Shown one piece after another: positions 1-8,467 of a stretch of DNA of 58,068 bases. The DNA is from Sorangium cellulosum (GTDB lineage: Bacteria > Myxococcota_A > Polyangia > Polyangiales > Polyangiaceae), in assembly GCF_001589285.1 (NCBI RefSeq), contig NZ_JEMA01000306.1, forward strand, positions 1 to 58,068, read 5' to 3'. The position numbers were made by a program, and so were the translations under genes. The notes under the pieces are model-generated. The model was not told where the DNA came from, did not search any database, and saw only the letters and a program-made list of their open reading frames with translations. The stretch's first letter is position 1; every line of letters begins with the position of its first letter.

Positions 1-465
1 GAGGTCGGCATCCACCGTCCTGGTCGCGCCCTCGCGGTCGAGGAAGCGCGCCACGATGCGGCCTTCGCCCTCCTCGTGGCCCGAGAGGCGCCGGTCGCAG
101 ATCACCCGGCCTTCGCCCAGCCGTTCGATGGCGGCGTCGAACAACACGCCCTGCAGGGCGCCGCGGTGCAGGGAGATCTGCGGCGCGGAGTGACCCGCGA
201 AGCGGCCGCGCGGCTCGCCCCAGATGCGCTGGCCGAAGCGGTTGAAATAGACAAGCTCGCGGGTCGCCACCCCCTGCGCCAGGAGGGCCGCGACCAGGCC
301 CAGCTCGTCCAGCACCTCCCCGGCGTGGGGCAGGAGGTTGATGCCGACCCCGAGCGGCAGGATGGTGGGCGCGGCCTCGAACACCGTCACCTCATGGCCC
401 GAGGCGTGCAGCGCCAGAGCCGCGGCCAGGCCGCCGATCCCGGCGCCCACGACGATCACTTGCAT
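1..465 (-). CDS. FAD-dependent aromatic-ring monooxygenase, N-terminal part (runs off the window start)
   Basis: About 155 N-terminal residues are visible; the gene continues past base 1. The protein opens MQVIVVGAGIGGLAAALALH, a Rossmann dinucleotide-binding motif (GxGxxG), followed by an acidic residue in VFEAAP that would bind the FAD ribose. This matches the PHBH/salicylate-hydroxylase class of flavoprotein hydroxylases, which use NAD(P)H and O2 to hydroxylate aromatic acids in the cytoplasm. A GGGAGAA ribosome site lies four bases before the ATG at 465. It sits 59 bp downstream of the MFS transporter on the same strand, so uptake and hydroxylation of one aromatic substrate is a reasonable inference. 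The exact substrate cannot be told from this fragment. Codon choice (CTG-rich) differs from genes after 1.8 kb. Confidence 0.8.
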   Translation of the reverse strand, partial: MQVIVVGAGIGGLAAALALHASGHEVTVFEAAPTILPLGVGINLLPHAGEVLDELGLVAALLAQGVATRELVYFNRFGQRIWGEPRGRFAGHSAPQISLHRGALQGVLFDAAIERLGEGRVICDRRLSGHEEGEGRIVARFLDREGATRTVDADL

Positions 466-524
466 GATATTCTCCCGCAGACATGCGGCTTGACGCCGCC
501 CCTTGTTGAAGCCGCCGCCATGCC

Positions 525-1724
525 TCAGTCACCGGCATGGTGGCCGCGGATGGTCATCACCGCGGCCGCCACCCCGGCCGACAGCACCACAGGCACCATG
601 GCCATGGCCACGCCGGCGGGGCCCCAGCCCTGGCCCAGCAGGTGGCCCGCTATCAGCGGCCCGCCGATGGAACCCAGCCGTCCGGCGGCGATGGAGGCGC
701 CGACGGCCAGCCCGCGCGACCGCGCCGGGTAATAGAGCGGGATGACGCCGTAGAGCGAGTATTGCGCGCCCAGCAGGAAGAAGCCGGCCAGGCCGGCCAG
801 CACCAGCACGGGCAGCAGGCTGTCGGCCCCCGCCAGCCCGAACAGCGACAGCGCCAGGGCGGGATAGGCCGCGATGATGGGCAGACGCGGCCCCAGCCGA
901 TCCACCAGCATGCCGATGACCCAGCAGCCGATGACGCTGCCGACATTGAAGGCGAAGGCGGCGCCGGCGCCCCCCACCCCGCCCAGGCCCTTGGCCGCCA
1001 CCAGCGACGGCAGCCAGTTCAGCAGCAGATACAGCACCAGCAGCGTCAAGCCGAAGGTGAACCAGGCCAGCACCGTGATCAGCAGCCGGCCCTGGCCGAA
1101 GAGCGCCTCCACGGCGCCCGGCCGCTGGGCGCCGCCGGCCGCCGGCGCGCGGCTGTCGGGCATCAGCCGCGCCATGACCGGCAGCAGCAAGAGCGGCAGC
1201 ACGCCGCCGGCCAGGAAGATGCTGTGCCATCCGAACCGCGCCAGGAAGCCGGCCGCGAACAGCGCTGCCAGCGCGCCGCCGGCCGGCATGCCGCTGAACA
1301 TCAAGGTGGTGGTGCGGGTCCGCCGGTCGGGCGGGGCGATCTCCAGGGCGACGGCCACCAGCGTGGGCATCGCCGCCCCCAGGCCGGCCCCAGCCAGGAG
1401 CCGGTAGAGACCCAGCGACACCGGTCCTCCCGCCACCACGGTGGCCAGCGTGAACAGGCCGAAGACGCCGACAGCCATCATCAGCAGCGGCTTGCGGCCC
1501 ATGCGGTCGGCCAGCCAGCCGCCGGCGAGCGCGCCGCAGACCAGCCCCGCCATGCCGGCCCCGAACACGACGCCCGCCTGCCCGGGCGTCAGCCCGAGCG
1601 CGGGGATCAGCAGGGGGGCGGCGACGCCGATGGCCTGGATGTCGAACCCTTCCAGCAGGGCGATCAAGAAGCACAGCGACAGCGTGACGGCGCCGCGCGG
1701 CGCGTGAGGGGGCGATGCGCCCAT
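525..1724 (-). CDS. MFS transporter, aromatic acid:H+ symporter (AAHS) type
   Basis: A 399-residue, 12-helix major facilitator protein. GFDIQAIGVAAPLL in helix 1 is the aromatic acid:H+ symporter signature, and GGWLADRMGRKPLL is the loop 2-3 MFS motif. Close functional relatives carry hydroxybenzoate, hydroxyphenylpropionate or gentisate. I chose the ATG at 1724 because GGGAG lies seven bases upstream; the frame stays open to an ATG at 1787, but those extra residues are polar and lack a ribosome site. It is the first gene of a likely two-gene operon with the downstream monooxygenase. Leu codons are overwhelmingly CTG, unlike the CTC-rich myxobacterial genes that follow, suggesting foreign origin. 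Confidence 0.85.
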   Translation of the reverse strand: MGASPPHAPRGAVTLSLCFLIALLEGFDIQAIGVAAPLLIPALGLTPGQAGVVFGAGMAGLVCGALAGGWLADRMGRKPLLMMAVGVFGLFTLATVVAGGPVSLGLYRLLAGAGLGAAMPTLVAVALEIAPPDRRTRTTTLMFSGMPAGGALAALFAAGFLARFGWHSIFLAGGVLPLLLLPVMARLMPDSRAPAAGGAQRPGAVEALFGQGRLLITVLAWFTFGLTLLVLYLLLNWLPSLVAAKGLGGVGGAGAAFAFNVGSVIGCWVIGMLVDRLGPRLPIIAAYPALALSLFGLAGADSLLPVLVLAGLAGFFLLGAQYSLYGVIPLYYPARSRGLAVGASIAAGRLGSIGGPLIAGHLLGQGWGPAGVAMAMVPVVLSAGVAAAVMTIRGHHAGD

Positions 1725-1779
1725 GGGAGATCTCCCGTTTCCGTCCCGTTGCCCGGGATCGTTGGAGCTGGCCGCAGGC

Positions 1780-1796
1780 TGAACCACGCTGGTTCA
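1780..1796. promoter_or_regulatory. Perfect 17-bp palindrome, likely operator of the aromatic uptake operon
   Basis: TGAACCA-CGC-TGGTTCA has perfect 7-bp arms and lies 56 bp before the MFS start codon. It sits in the only non-coding stretch available for that operon's promoter (1725-1809). Such dyads are typical sites for IclR-, MarR- or GntR-type regulators of aromatic catabolism. No regulator gene is in the window, so the binding protein is unknown. Confidence 0.45.
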
Positions 1797-1809
1797 AGCG
1801 AGACCCGCT

Positions 1810-2871
1810 TCAGAACTGTGAGAAGAAATTCCAGATCGACTCACCGGAATTGTTCTGCGGGGCGTGGCCCCCGCTGAACTCACACCAGACGACGGGATAG
1901 CCCGCGTCGCAACCTTCGTAGCTGACGCAGGGGGTCGGCGAGACCGGCTTTGTCTGCTGATCGCAGTGGTTTCGTTCGAGGAAGACATCGCGAGCGGACC
2001 GACCGTTCTCGACCGGAACGATGTCGTCGGCGTCGCCGTGGGCGCCCCACATGGCCACGGGGCTGTCGCCGTCCTCGCAGCCGCTGTAGAGCGCGCCGGA
2101 CATGGAGCCGATGGCGCGGAAGACATCGCCCATCGCGCAGCCGATCGCGTAGGACATCATGCCGCCGTAGCTGAATCCGGTCGAAAAGACCCTGCTCTGG
2201 TCGATGCAGAGCTCGGCGTTGAGGCGGTCGAGCATGGCGCGGAGGAACGCGATGTCGCGGCCGCCCCTGTTCTCCCAGCCCTGGTCGATGCCCTCGGGCG
2301 AGACGAAGATCGCCGAGCCGTCGGCGCGGCCCTGGAGGCCGTAATAGCCGCCGCCGAACCCGGTCGCGACCTGGTCGGCCGAGCCCCCGCGGGGATGCCA
2401 CGCGAAGATCAGCCGGTAAGCATGGCTCGCATCATAGTCGTCCGGCACGGCGAGGATGTACTCGCGCGTCGCGCCCCCGACATCGATGCTGAAACGGCCG
2501 CTCCTCGGCGCCGTCGCGCTGCCGCAGCCCGCGCTCTGCGTCTCTCCTCCAGAGCCGCTCGAGCCGGAGCCGGCGGCGCCCGCGCCCGCTTCTCCCGAGG
2601 CCGTGCTCCCGCCGCTGCCGCCGACGCCGCCGCCCCCCGACGAGCCCGCCGTCGCCGACGAGCCCACCGTCGTCGACGAGCCCGCCGTCGCCGACGAGCC
2701 CCCCGTGGCACCGGAGCCGCTGGTGCCGGGCCCTCCGGCGCTGCTGCTGCCGGACGATGCCTCGGCCGTCCCATCCTCCTGGCTGGAGCAGGCCAGCGCC
2801 GCGAGCGCCGCGAACGCCGCGAGCACGACGACCCCTGGTGCGGTCGTGCCGAAATTGCGAAGCGTTTCCAT
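1810..2871 (-). CDS. Secreted lipoprotein esterase, polyhydroxybutyrate-depolymerase/feruloyl-esterase (CE1-like) family
   Basis: 353 residues. A lipoprotein signal ends at Cys28 (AALAALAC). Residues 30-115 are a Gly/Ser/Thr linker with internal repeats, typical of myxobacterial surface proteins. The alpha/beta-hydrolase domain follows: HPRGG (159-163, oxyanion hole), GFSYGG with nucleophile Ser234, an Asp in GAHGDADD (280-283), and His336 in GGHAPQ. Several Cys residues suggest disulfides outside the cytoplasm. The family cleaves short-chain polyesters or acetyl/feruloyl esters on plant polysaccharides. The divergent PL11 lyase gene makes a plant cell-wall deacylase more likely than a PHB depolymerase, but this is inference. 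The stop codon at 1810 directly abuts the foreign-looking segment. Confidence 0.8.
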   Translation of the reverse strand: METLRNFGTTAPGVVVLAAFAALAALACSSQEDGTAEASSGSSSAGGPGTSGSGATGGSSATAGSSTTVGSSATAGSSGGGGVGGSGGSTASGEAGAGAAGSGSSGSGGETQSAGCGSATAPRSGRFSIDVGGATREYILAVPDDYDASHAYRLIFAWHPRGGSADQVATGFGGGYYGLQGRADGSAIFVSPEGIDQGWENRGGRDIAFLRAMLDRLNAELCIDQSRVFSTGFSYGGMMSYAIGCAMGDVFRAIGSMSGALYSGCEDGDSPVAMWGAHGDADDIVPVENGRSARDVFLERNHCDQQTKPVSPTPCVSYEGCDAGYPVVWCEFSGGHAPQNNSGESIWNFFSQF

Positions 2872-3487
2872 TCGTCATCGCCTCTCTGTTCGAAGATCGC
2901 CGCCCTTGCTCGCATCACCCGATGCAGGTGACCGCAAACACTTCGTAACCCAGGTCCTCTGGATCGAGGCATAGGCATACTCGCCTATGCCTCGACGCGA
3001 GACGTCACGCCCCCATCGGCGGACTGGACGATTCGCGTGAGAGCCGAATCATTCGAGGCGCGCGACCTCGGCTCCCCGTGACCGCGCCGCGTGCGATATC
3101 GGGGCGATGGCTTCCTTTCTCATCAAAAAAATACCATCCAGCGCGATCGCTCCGGCCTTCGGGAGAAACGTGTTCAACGCGTGATTGACCCCGGGCGCTC
3201 CGATCCACGGGAGGATCGGAACAGCGCCAGGCGGGGTCGTGTTGCGACCCCTCCGCCGACGCTGCTCCTGCCATCACCTCGGCCGGCAGCGCAGGGAGCA
3301 ACCGCAGCGGCAGCAGCAGCGCAGGCGGCGATACTGCGGCTACATCCGCTCTTCAAACGATCCCTCCGAACCACCGGCACCACGGCGTACAGCGGGATCC
3401 ATGAAGCTCGGATTGCTCACGCTGACATGGGTGGCGACGGCGTGACACCCAGCGACGCACTGACCTTCCCGAGAAAGCAACTTGAAA
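2872..3487. other. Intergenic region between divergent esterase and PL11 lyase genes
   Basis: About 615 bp with no convincing coding sequence; open frames here are Arg-rich or Pro-rich shadows. It must hold promoters for both divergent genes. It is less GC-rich than the coding DNA, especially around 3110-3140, where an A-run occurs. The only structure I see is the 13-bp-arm hairpin annotated separately. Confidence 0.5.
2964..2995. repeat. Perfect inverted repeat, 13-bp arms, 6-nt loop
   Basis: TCGAGGCATAGGC (2964-2976) is followed by ATACTC and the exact reverse complement (2983-2995). It lies 93 bp before the esterase start codon. There is no T-run after it on either strand, so an intrinsic terminator is unlikely. 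An operator or a 5'-UTR hairpin of the esterase transcript is possible. Confidence 0.55.
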
Positions 3488-5500
3488 ATGCGACGATCGA
3501 CGTGTCTTTCAATGACGTGGATTGGTGCCACATTCCTCCTCATGTTCGTCGCCTGCGGCGAAGGTGAAGGCAACAAAGGAGGCGAGCCCGAGCCCAGCGG
3601 AGGCAGCGCCACCGCTGCATCCGCTGCATCCGGAGGAGCCTCGAGCGTGAGCGCCGCCGCTGGCGAGAACACGGCCGGCATGGGCACCAGCGTGGGCTCG
3701 GGTGGCTCCGGTGCCGGCGGCGCTGCGGGTACGGGCGGGTCCGTTCCCCACGAGGGCCGCTGCGGAGGCGGCGTCGAGAACGGCCGCAGGATGGAATGCC
3801 TCGATCGCGGCGTGGTCGCCGCTCCCAGCGGGGACAGCGCTTTCGTGAGCTGGCGCTTGTTCGGCACCGACCCACCCGACATCTCCTTCAACCTCTATCG
3901 TCAGAACGGCGACGAAGCGCCGGCTCTCGTCTGCTCCACGGGACCGAACGCCGGAACTTGGTGTCTCGACGCGAACGACACTGCCGGCGCATCTTATTTC
4001 GTGCGGCCGGTGGTCGGAGGCGCGGAGGGAGCCCCGAGCGGCGCGGCGACGCTGCTCGCGCAAGACTACCTGCGTATCCCGCTCCGCGCGGCCGGCGACG
4101 GCGCGTTCGTGCACCTCGCGTGGGTGGGCGACCTCGACGGAGACGGCGAATACGATCTCGTGGTCGATCGCATCAGCACCGCTGCGCCTCTCGTGGACGC
4201 CTACTCGCGTCGCGGTGAGTTCCTCTGACGCCTGAATACGGGCCCCCTCGGGGCGGACCAGAACAACATCGAAGGCGGCGCGACCACCATCAGCAACGGT
4301 CACTGGGACGGGCTGACCGTCTTCGACTTCGACAGCGACGGCCGAGCAGAAGTGGCGATCAAGACCGCCAACGGCTTCGTCTTCGGAAATGGTACGACCC
4401 TCGACCACGGCAACGACCAGGACCAGTTCGTCTCTATCGTGTCCGGCACGACCGGGGCCGAGGTCGCGCGCGCTCCGCTGCCCGACGACTTCGAGCGCGA
4501 CGGTCCGCTCCAGTGCCACTTCGGGGTGGGTTACTTCGACGGCGTGCGGCCCAGCGTCGTGACCAAGTGCAAGAATCGAATCGGCAGGGGCGGGTTCAAC
4601 CTGGTCGTCGCCGTGTACGATTTCGACGGCAGCCGGTTGACCCAGCGCTGGAAGTACGTTCGCGACGGGAGCGGCGGTGCGGACTACCACCAGATGCGCA
4701 TCCTCGACGTGGACGGCGACGGCAAGGACGAGATCGCGGACGGCGGCTACGTGATCGATGACAACGGGAAGGTCCTGTACAACCTGGCCCCCCAGGGCGT
4801 TGTGCACGGAGATCGCTTCCACATCACCGACCTCGATCCGGCGCGACCCGGCCTTGAAGGATGGGGCATCCAGCAGGACAACCCGAATGGCCTCGAGACC
4901 TACTACTACGACGCGCGGACGGGGAAGCTCTTGCGCGAGTATCGGAATCCGAACGGCGCAGGCGCCGACATGGGCCGGGGCACCGCGGCCGACCTCTTCC
5001 CGGAACACCCCGGTTACGAGTACTGGAGCTTCAACGGGATGTACGCCGCGAGCACGGGTGACCTGGTGATCGCGGAGAGGGACTCGAACGTGCCTTGGCC
5101 GAACTTCCTCATGCAGTGGGACGGAGATCTGGGGGGTGAGCTCCTCGACAACAACCGTGTCGGCGACTGGAATCTCACCGCGCGGGACAGAAATTCCTAT
5201 AGCTGGCGACGGACGTTCGACGGGCTCGTCCAGGCCCGCGGCGCCATTCCGTTCTACGGCGACGTGTTCGGCGATTGGCGTGAAGAAGCGCTGCTCGAGA
5301 GCAGGGATCACGCGGAGCTTCGCATCTACACGACGACGTACGAGACAGACGTCCGGCTCTACACGTTGGTGCACAACCCCGGGTATCGGAACTGCCTAAC
5401 GGTCCACGGCTACCGGCAATCGAACCTCGTCGACTACTTCCTGGGCTACGGCATGGGCGCGCCGCCCCCGCCATCCATCCGCCTGGTCAACCCACAATGA
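3488..5500 (+). pseudogene. PL11 rhamnogalacturonan lyase lipoprotein interrupted by a single in-frame TGA
   Basis: Reading straight through one stop gives about 670 residues in one frame. There is a lipoprotein signal (Cys23 in LLMFVAC), an Ala/Gly/Ser linker to about residue 85, then a PL11 rhamnogalacturonan lyase. PL11 features include repeated Asp-rich calcium-type motifs (DLDGDGEYD, DFDSDGRAE, DVDGDGKDE), RDGSGGADYHQMRILD and FYGDVFGDWREEAL. The family cuts the rhamnose-galacturonate backbone of rhamnogalacturonan I by beta-elimination. TGA at 4226-4228 (codon 247) falls in EFL-*-RLNTG, where PL11 proteins usually have Trp (LW.. before the D/N-x-GP segment), so TGG to TGA explains it. 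Family similarity continues in the same frame on both sides, so there is no frameshift. Either a recent nonsense mutation or a sequencing error. Confidence 0.8.
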
Positions 5501-6642
5501 ACCAGGTCGCACGCCGCTGCCGTCCAGCTCCGCTCTGGATCCCGATGGCCCTCGCGATCGTCGCGCTCGTCCGTCCGACGTCGGCTCACGATCCATTCGA
5601 GATCACGACCGTCGGGCAGGTGCGTTCGGAGAGCATGGACCTGCTCGTGACGATGACCGGCGCCAGTGCGGTGGCGCTGGTCGCGAAGGACGGGAACGTG
5701 CGGGGTTCTTTTCGGCCCGAGCAGCTCGCCGAGCTCGAGGAACGATTGAGAAGCGCGGCCCTGGAGCTCTACGAAGTGACCTCGCGGGGCGAGGAGCTCG
5801 TTCCACGGACTGCCGAGGTCGGGCTCTCGGAAGAGAACGAAGTCGAGTTCCGCCTCAGCTACTCCCGCCCGCAGCCGGGGCCGCTTCGGGTCCGCGCCAC
5901 CCACCTGGGCTGGCTCGCCGAAGGCTACGCGAACGCGGTGACCTTCACGAGCGAGGCGCCTCGGCTCGTGCTCGGCCTGAAGGTCCTCAGCGCCTCGGAC
6001 CCCGTGCTCGACGCGGTGCTGCCGGAGCGCTCGGCCGAGGCGCCCTCCGCCCCGGCCACCTCGGCGCCGGCGGCGCCGCGCCTTGCGATCATCCAGAGCT
6101 TTCTTCAACTGGGTGTGGAGCACATCCTCGCTGGTCACGACCACCTGCTCTTTCTCGGGGGGCTGCTCATCGGCTGCCGGAAGCTGCGCTCGACGCTGCA
6201 CCTCGTGAGCTGCTTCACGGTGGCGCACTCGCTGACGCTGGCCCTCACCGTCCTCGATGTCATCGTGCTCCCGTCGCGCATCGTCGAACCGCTGATCGCG
6301 GCTTCCATCGTCGTGGTCGGGCTCCAGAATTCGCTGTCCGGCGGCGAGCCGAAGCAGCGCCTGCTGCTCACTCTCTGCTTCGGGCTCATCCATGGGCTCG
6401 GCTTCGCCGGTGCGCTCCGGGAGACCGGCCTGGGGGGATGGGACGGAGCGTCGATCGTGACGCCTCTTCTGTCGTTCAACATCGGGATCGAGCTCGGCCA
6501 GGTCGTGCTCGCAGCCGTCGCCTTGCCCGCTCTGCTGAAGCTCCAGCGCCTGTCCCACTGGCCCATCGGCGCGCGCGTCGCGTCACTCTTCATCGCCGTC
6601 GCGGGCGCGTGCTGGCTCTTCGAGCGTACCGTGCAAGCCTGA
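5497..6642 (+). CDS. HupE/UreJ-type membrane protein with exported N-terminal domain
   Basis: 381 residues. A signal peptide (about residues 1-30, cleaved near TSAHDPFE) precedes a roughly 160-residue extracytoplasmic domain, then about six hydrophobic helices from residue 195 on. The motif VEHILAGHDHLLF in the first helix, with its paired His residues, is diagnostic of the HupE/UreJ_2 family. That family is proposed to move Ni2+ or Co2+, or another metal, across membranes. The start codon overlaps the lyase stop (ATGA at 5497), suggesting translational coupling. A metal permease coupled to a polysaccharide lyase is unexpected, and the premature stop in the lyase could reduce its translation. 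The function is assigned by family only. Confidence 0.75.
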   Translation: MNQVARRCRPAPLWIPMALAIVALVRPTSAHDPFEITTVGQVRSESMDLLVTMTGASAVALVAKDGNVRGSFRPEQLAELEERLRSAALELYEVTSRGEELVPRTAEVGLSEENEVEFRLSYSRPQPGPLRVRATHLGWLAEGYANAVTFTSEAPRLVLGLKVLSASDPVLDAVLPERSAEAPSAPATSAPAAPRLAIIQSFLQLGVEHILAGHDHLLFLGGLLIGCRKLRSTLHLVSCFTVAHSLTLALTVLDVIVLPSRIVEPLIAASIVVVGLQNSLSGGEPKQRLLLTLCFGLIHGLGFAGALRETGLGGWDGASIVTPLLSFNIGIELGQVVLAAVALPALLKLQRLSHWPIGARVASLFIAVAGACWLFERTVQA

Positions 6643-7072
6643 GCTCGCGCAGATGGCTCTGGCGGCGACGATTGGCACGGACGATGGACATGCGACCGTT
6701 CACATCGTGACCGAGGGGCATCATGGCGCTCGCCTGCGACATCACCGCGGTCGGCACCTTGCCGTGGAGCGACGGTCGGGGGGACGACATGGAGATGGCG
6801 CGGCCAGGCAGGAGCTCGATGGCTCATCGGGTGACCTGACCGGCCGAGTCCGCCGCATCCACCCCCGGCGCAGAAATGCTTTGATGAGCGATCTTCACGG
6901 CCTCTCGAGAAATGTCGCGCGAATCGTGATTGATCTCGGACGCTCGCGTCCTCCTTAGGGCAAGACGCGACGCACGGCGGTCGCATCGCGTCCTTTCTTC
7001 AACACGGGCTTCCAGCCGCGGTACGTCCGGTCGGCTGGGACACCGAACACCGGTACGCCACGGGAGGTCCGC
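6643..7072. other. Intergenic region upstream of the DUF1552 gene
   Basis: About 430 bp with no supportable gene. Short frames on both strands are low-complexity shadows. GGGAGG at the 3' end is the ribosome site of the DUF1552 gene. TGGCAC near 6675 resembles half of a sigma54 promoter, but the -12 GC is absent. Confidence 0.45.
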
Positions 7073-8467
7073 ATGGCCAGTGGACGCCTTTCACGTCGAC
7101 GATTCCTCGCTTCTGCAGGGGTGACCATAACCCTTCCTCTCTTGCCTTCCTTGATGCACACGCCGAACGCCGCGGCCGCGCCGTGCGCGCCCGTGAGGCG
7201 ATTTCTCGCGTACATGTTCCCGAACGGGCACCACATGCCCGAGCACAAGCCCGAGGGCGCGGGCGCGGGCAACCAATGGAAGTTGCCGCCGATGCTCGCC
7301 TCCATGGAAGACCTGAAATCAGAGCTCGTCTTCGTCAGCGGCCTCGAGAACCAGCACAGGCGCAAGGAGTTCGGTGACCACGCCATCGGCTGCGGCGCGC
7401 TGCTCACCGCGCGCAAGCCGACGAAGAACAAGCCGTTCACGAACAGCTCGGTCGATCAGATCATCGCCGACGCGCAGCAGGGCTGTGCCCGGATCCCCTC
7501 GCTCCAGCTGGGCACCCACGACGCGGGCCCGAGCGACCAGTTCGGCACCTACTACACCCGGAGCATCTCCTGGCGCGGGCCCGTCGTGAAGAACGACGAC
7601 GGATCCATGTCGTTCCCTGCCGGCGAGGCCACGCCGCTGGGCAAGGAGATCGACGCCCAGCGCGCCTTCGACCGGCTGTTCGCCGGCAGCGATCCCGGGG
7701 CCAGCGCGGCCCAGGCGGAGATGCGCCGCGCGCTCAGGAAGAGCGTGCTGGACGCCGTGGTCCCGCATGGCGGGTGGCTGCAGACGCGGCTCAACCCGGC
7801 CGATCGCGCGAAGGTCGACCAGCTGTTCACCGGGATCCGGGAGCTCGAGCGCGACATCGCGGCCAGCGGCATGGGCCCGACCTGCTCGCCCCCGCCCGAG
7901 CCCACGAACGTCAAGGACTTCCAGCAGAAGCTCGACTTCCTCCACACGCTCATGGCCATCGCGTTCCAGTGCGATCTCACCCGGGTCATCACCTTCATGA
8001 TGGGAGACGCGCTCAGCAATCGTAATCTCGGATTCATCGACGACGTCGAGCGCCTGGGTGGCGACGCGGGCGATCACTCGGTCTCGCACCACAGCGGCCA
8101 GGACGGGCTGGTCAAGAAGTTCCGGGCCATGACGCTGTGGAAGATGGAGCAGATCGCGGCGTTTCTGCGCAAGCTCCGCGATCTCACGGACTTCGACGAT
8201 CAGCCGCTCCTCAACAACACGCTGGTCTGGATCAACAGCGAGATCGCCGACGGCAACCTGCACAACCACGACGACAAGCCGATCCTCCTGGCGGGACGGC
8301 TGGGAGGGCTCGTGACCACCGATCGTCATGTGAGGTTCCCGACGAGCAGGGATTACTCGAAGGTGAAGACCTACGGCGATTTCTTCATCACGCTGCTCGG
8401 TCTGTACGGTGTTCGTGTCAACGAGTTCGGTAACGACGGCAAGGAGGCAATCGTATGGCAAAGCTGA
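7073..8467 (+). CDS. DUF1552 protein with Tat export signal
   Basis: 464 residues. The N-terminus SGRLSRRRFLASAG is a classical twin-arginine signal, followed by a hydrophobic stretch ending near NAAAAP, so the folded protein is exported. The rest matches DUF1552 (PF07586), found in planctomycetes and myxobacteria and distantly related to the sulfatase/alkaline-phosphatase-like DUF1501 group. Motifs include AYMFPNGHHMP, DHAIGCGALL, GDHSVSHHSG and LVWINSEIADGNLHNHDDKP, rich in conserved His and Asp that could bind metal. Its end overlaps the start of the DUF1592-type gene by 13 bp, the usual family partnership. The biochemical function of the pair is not established. Confidence 0.85.
   Translation: MASGRLSRRRFLASAGVTITLPLLPSLMHTPNAAAAPCAPVRRFLAYMFPNGHHMPEHKPEGAGAGNQWKLPPMLASMEDLKSELVFVSGLENQHRRKEFGDHAIGCGALLTARKPTKNKPFTNSSVDQIIADAQQGCARIPSLQLGTHDAGPSDQFGTYYTRSISWRGPVVKNDDGSMSFPAGEATPLGKEIDAQRAFDRLFAGSDPGASAAQAEMRRALRKSVLDAVVPHGGWLQTRLNPADRAKVDQLFTGIRELERDIAASGMGPTCSPPPEPTNVKDFQQKLDFLHTLMAIAFQCDLTRVITFMMGDALSNRNLGFIDDVERLGGDAGDHSVSHHSGQDGLVKKFRAMTLWKMEQIAAFLRKLRDLTDFDDQPLLNNTLVWINSEIADGNLHNHDDKPILLAGRLGGLVTTDRHVRFPTSRDYSKVKTYGDFFITLLGLYGVRVNEFGNDGKEAIVWQS

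Noticed and set aside
537..1877. Long plus-strand open frame opposite the MFS transporter
   Set aside because: It is antisense to a well-defined 12-helix transporter, Gln/Arg/His-rich, and has no domain or ribosome site.
3509..5374. 621-codon minus-strand frame across the PL11 lyase
   Set aside because: Antisense shadow of the lyase; its openness reflects GC-rich third positions. The lyase frame carries recognisable family motifs.
6672..6690. TGGCACGG sequence as a sigma54 promoter before the DUF1552 gene
   Set aside because: The -24 half is good, but at the -12 position GG replaces GC, and it lies about 400 bp from the gene.
6653..6958. 101-codon plus-strand frame before the DUF1552 gene
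   Set aside because: His/Arg/Gly-rich, without a ribosome site or family resemblance.
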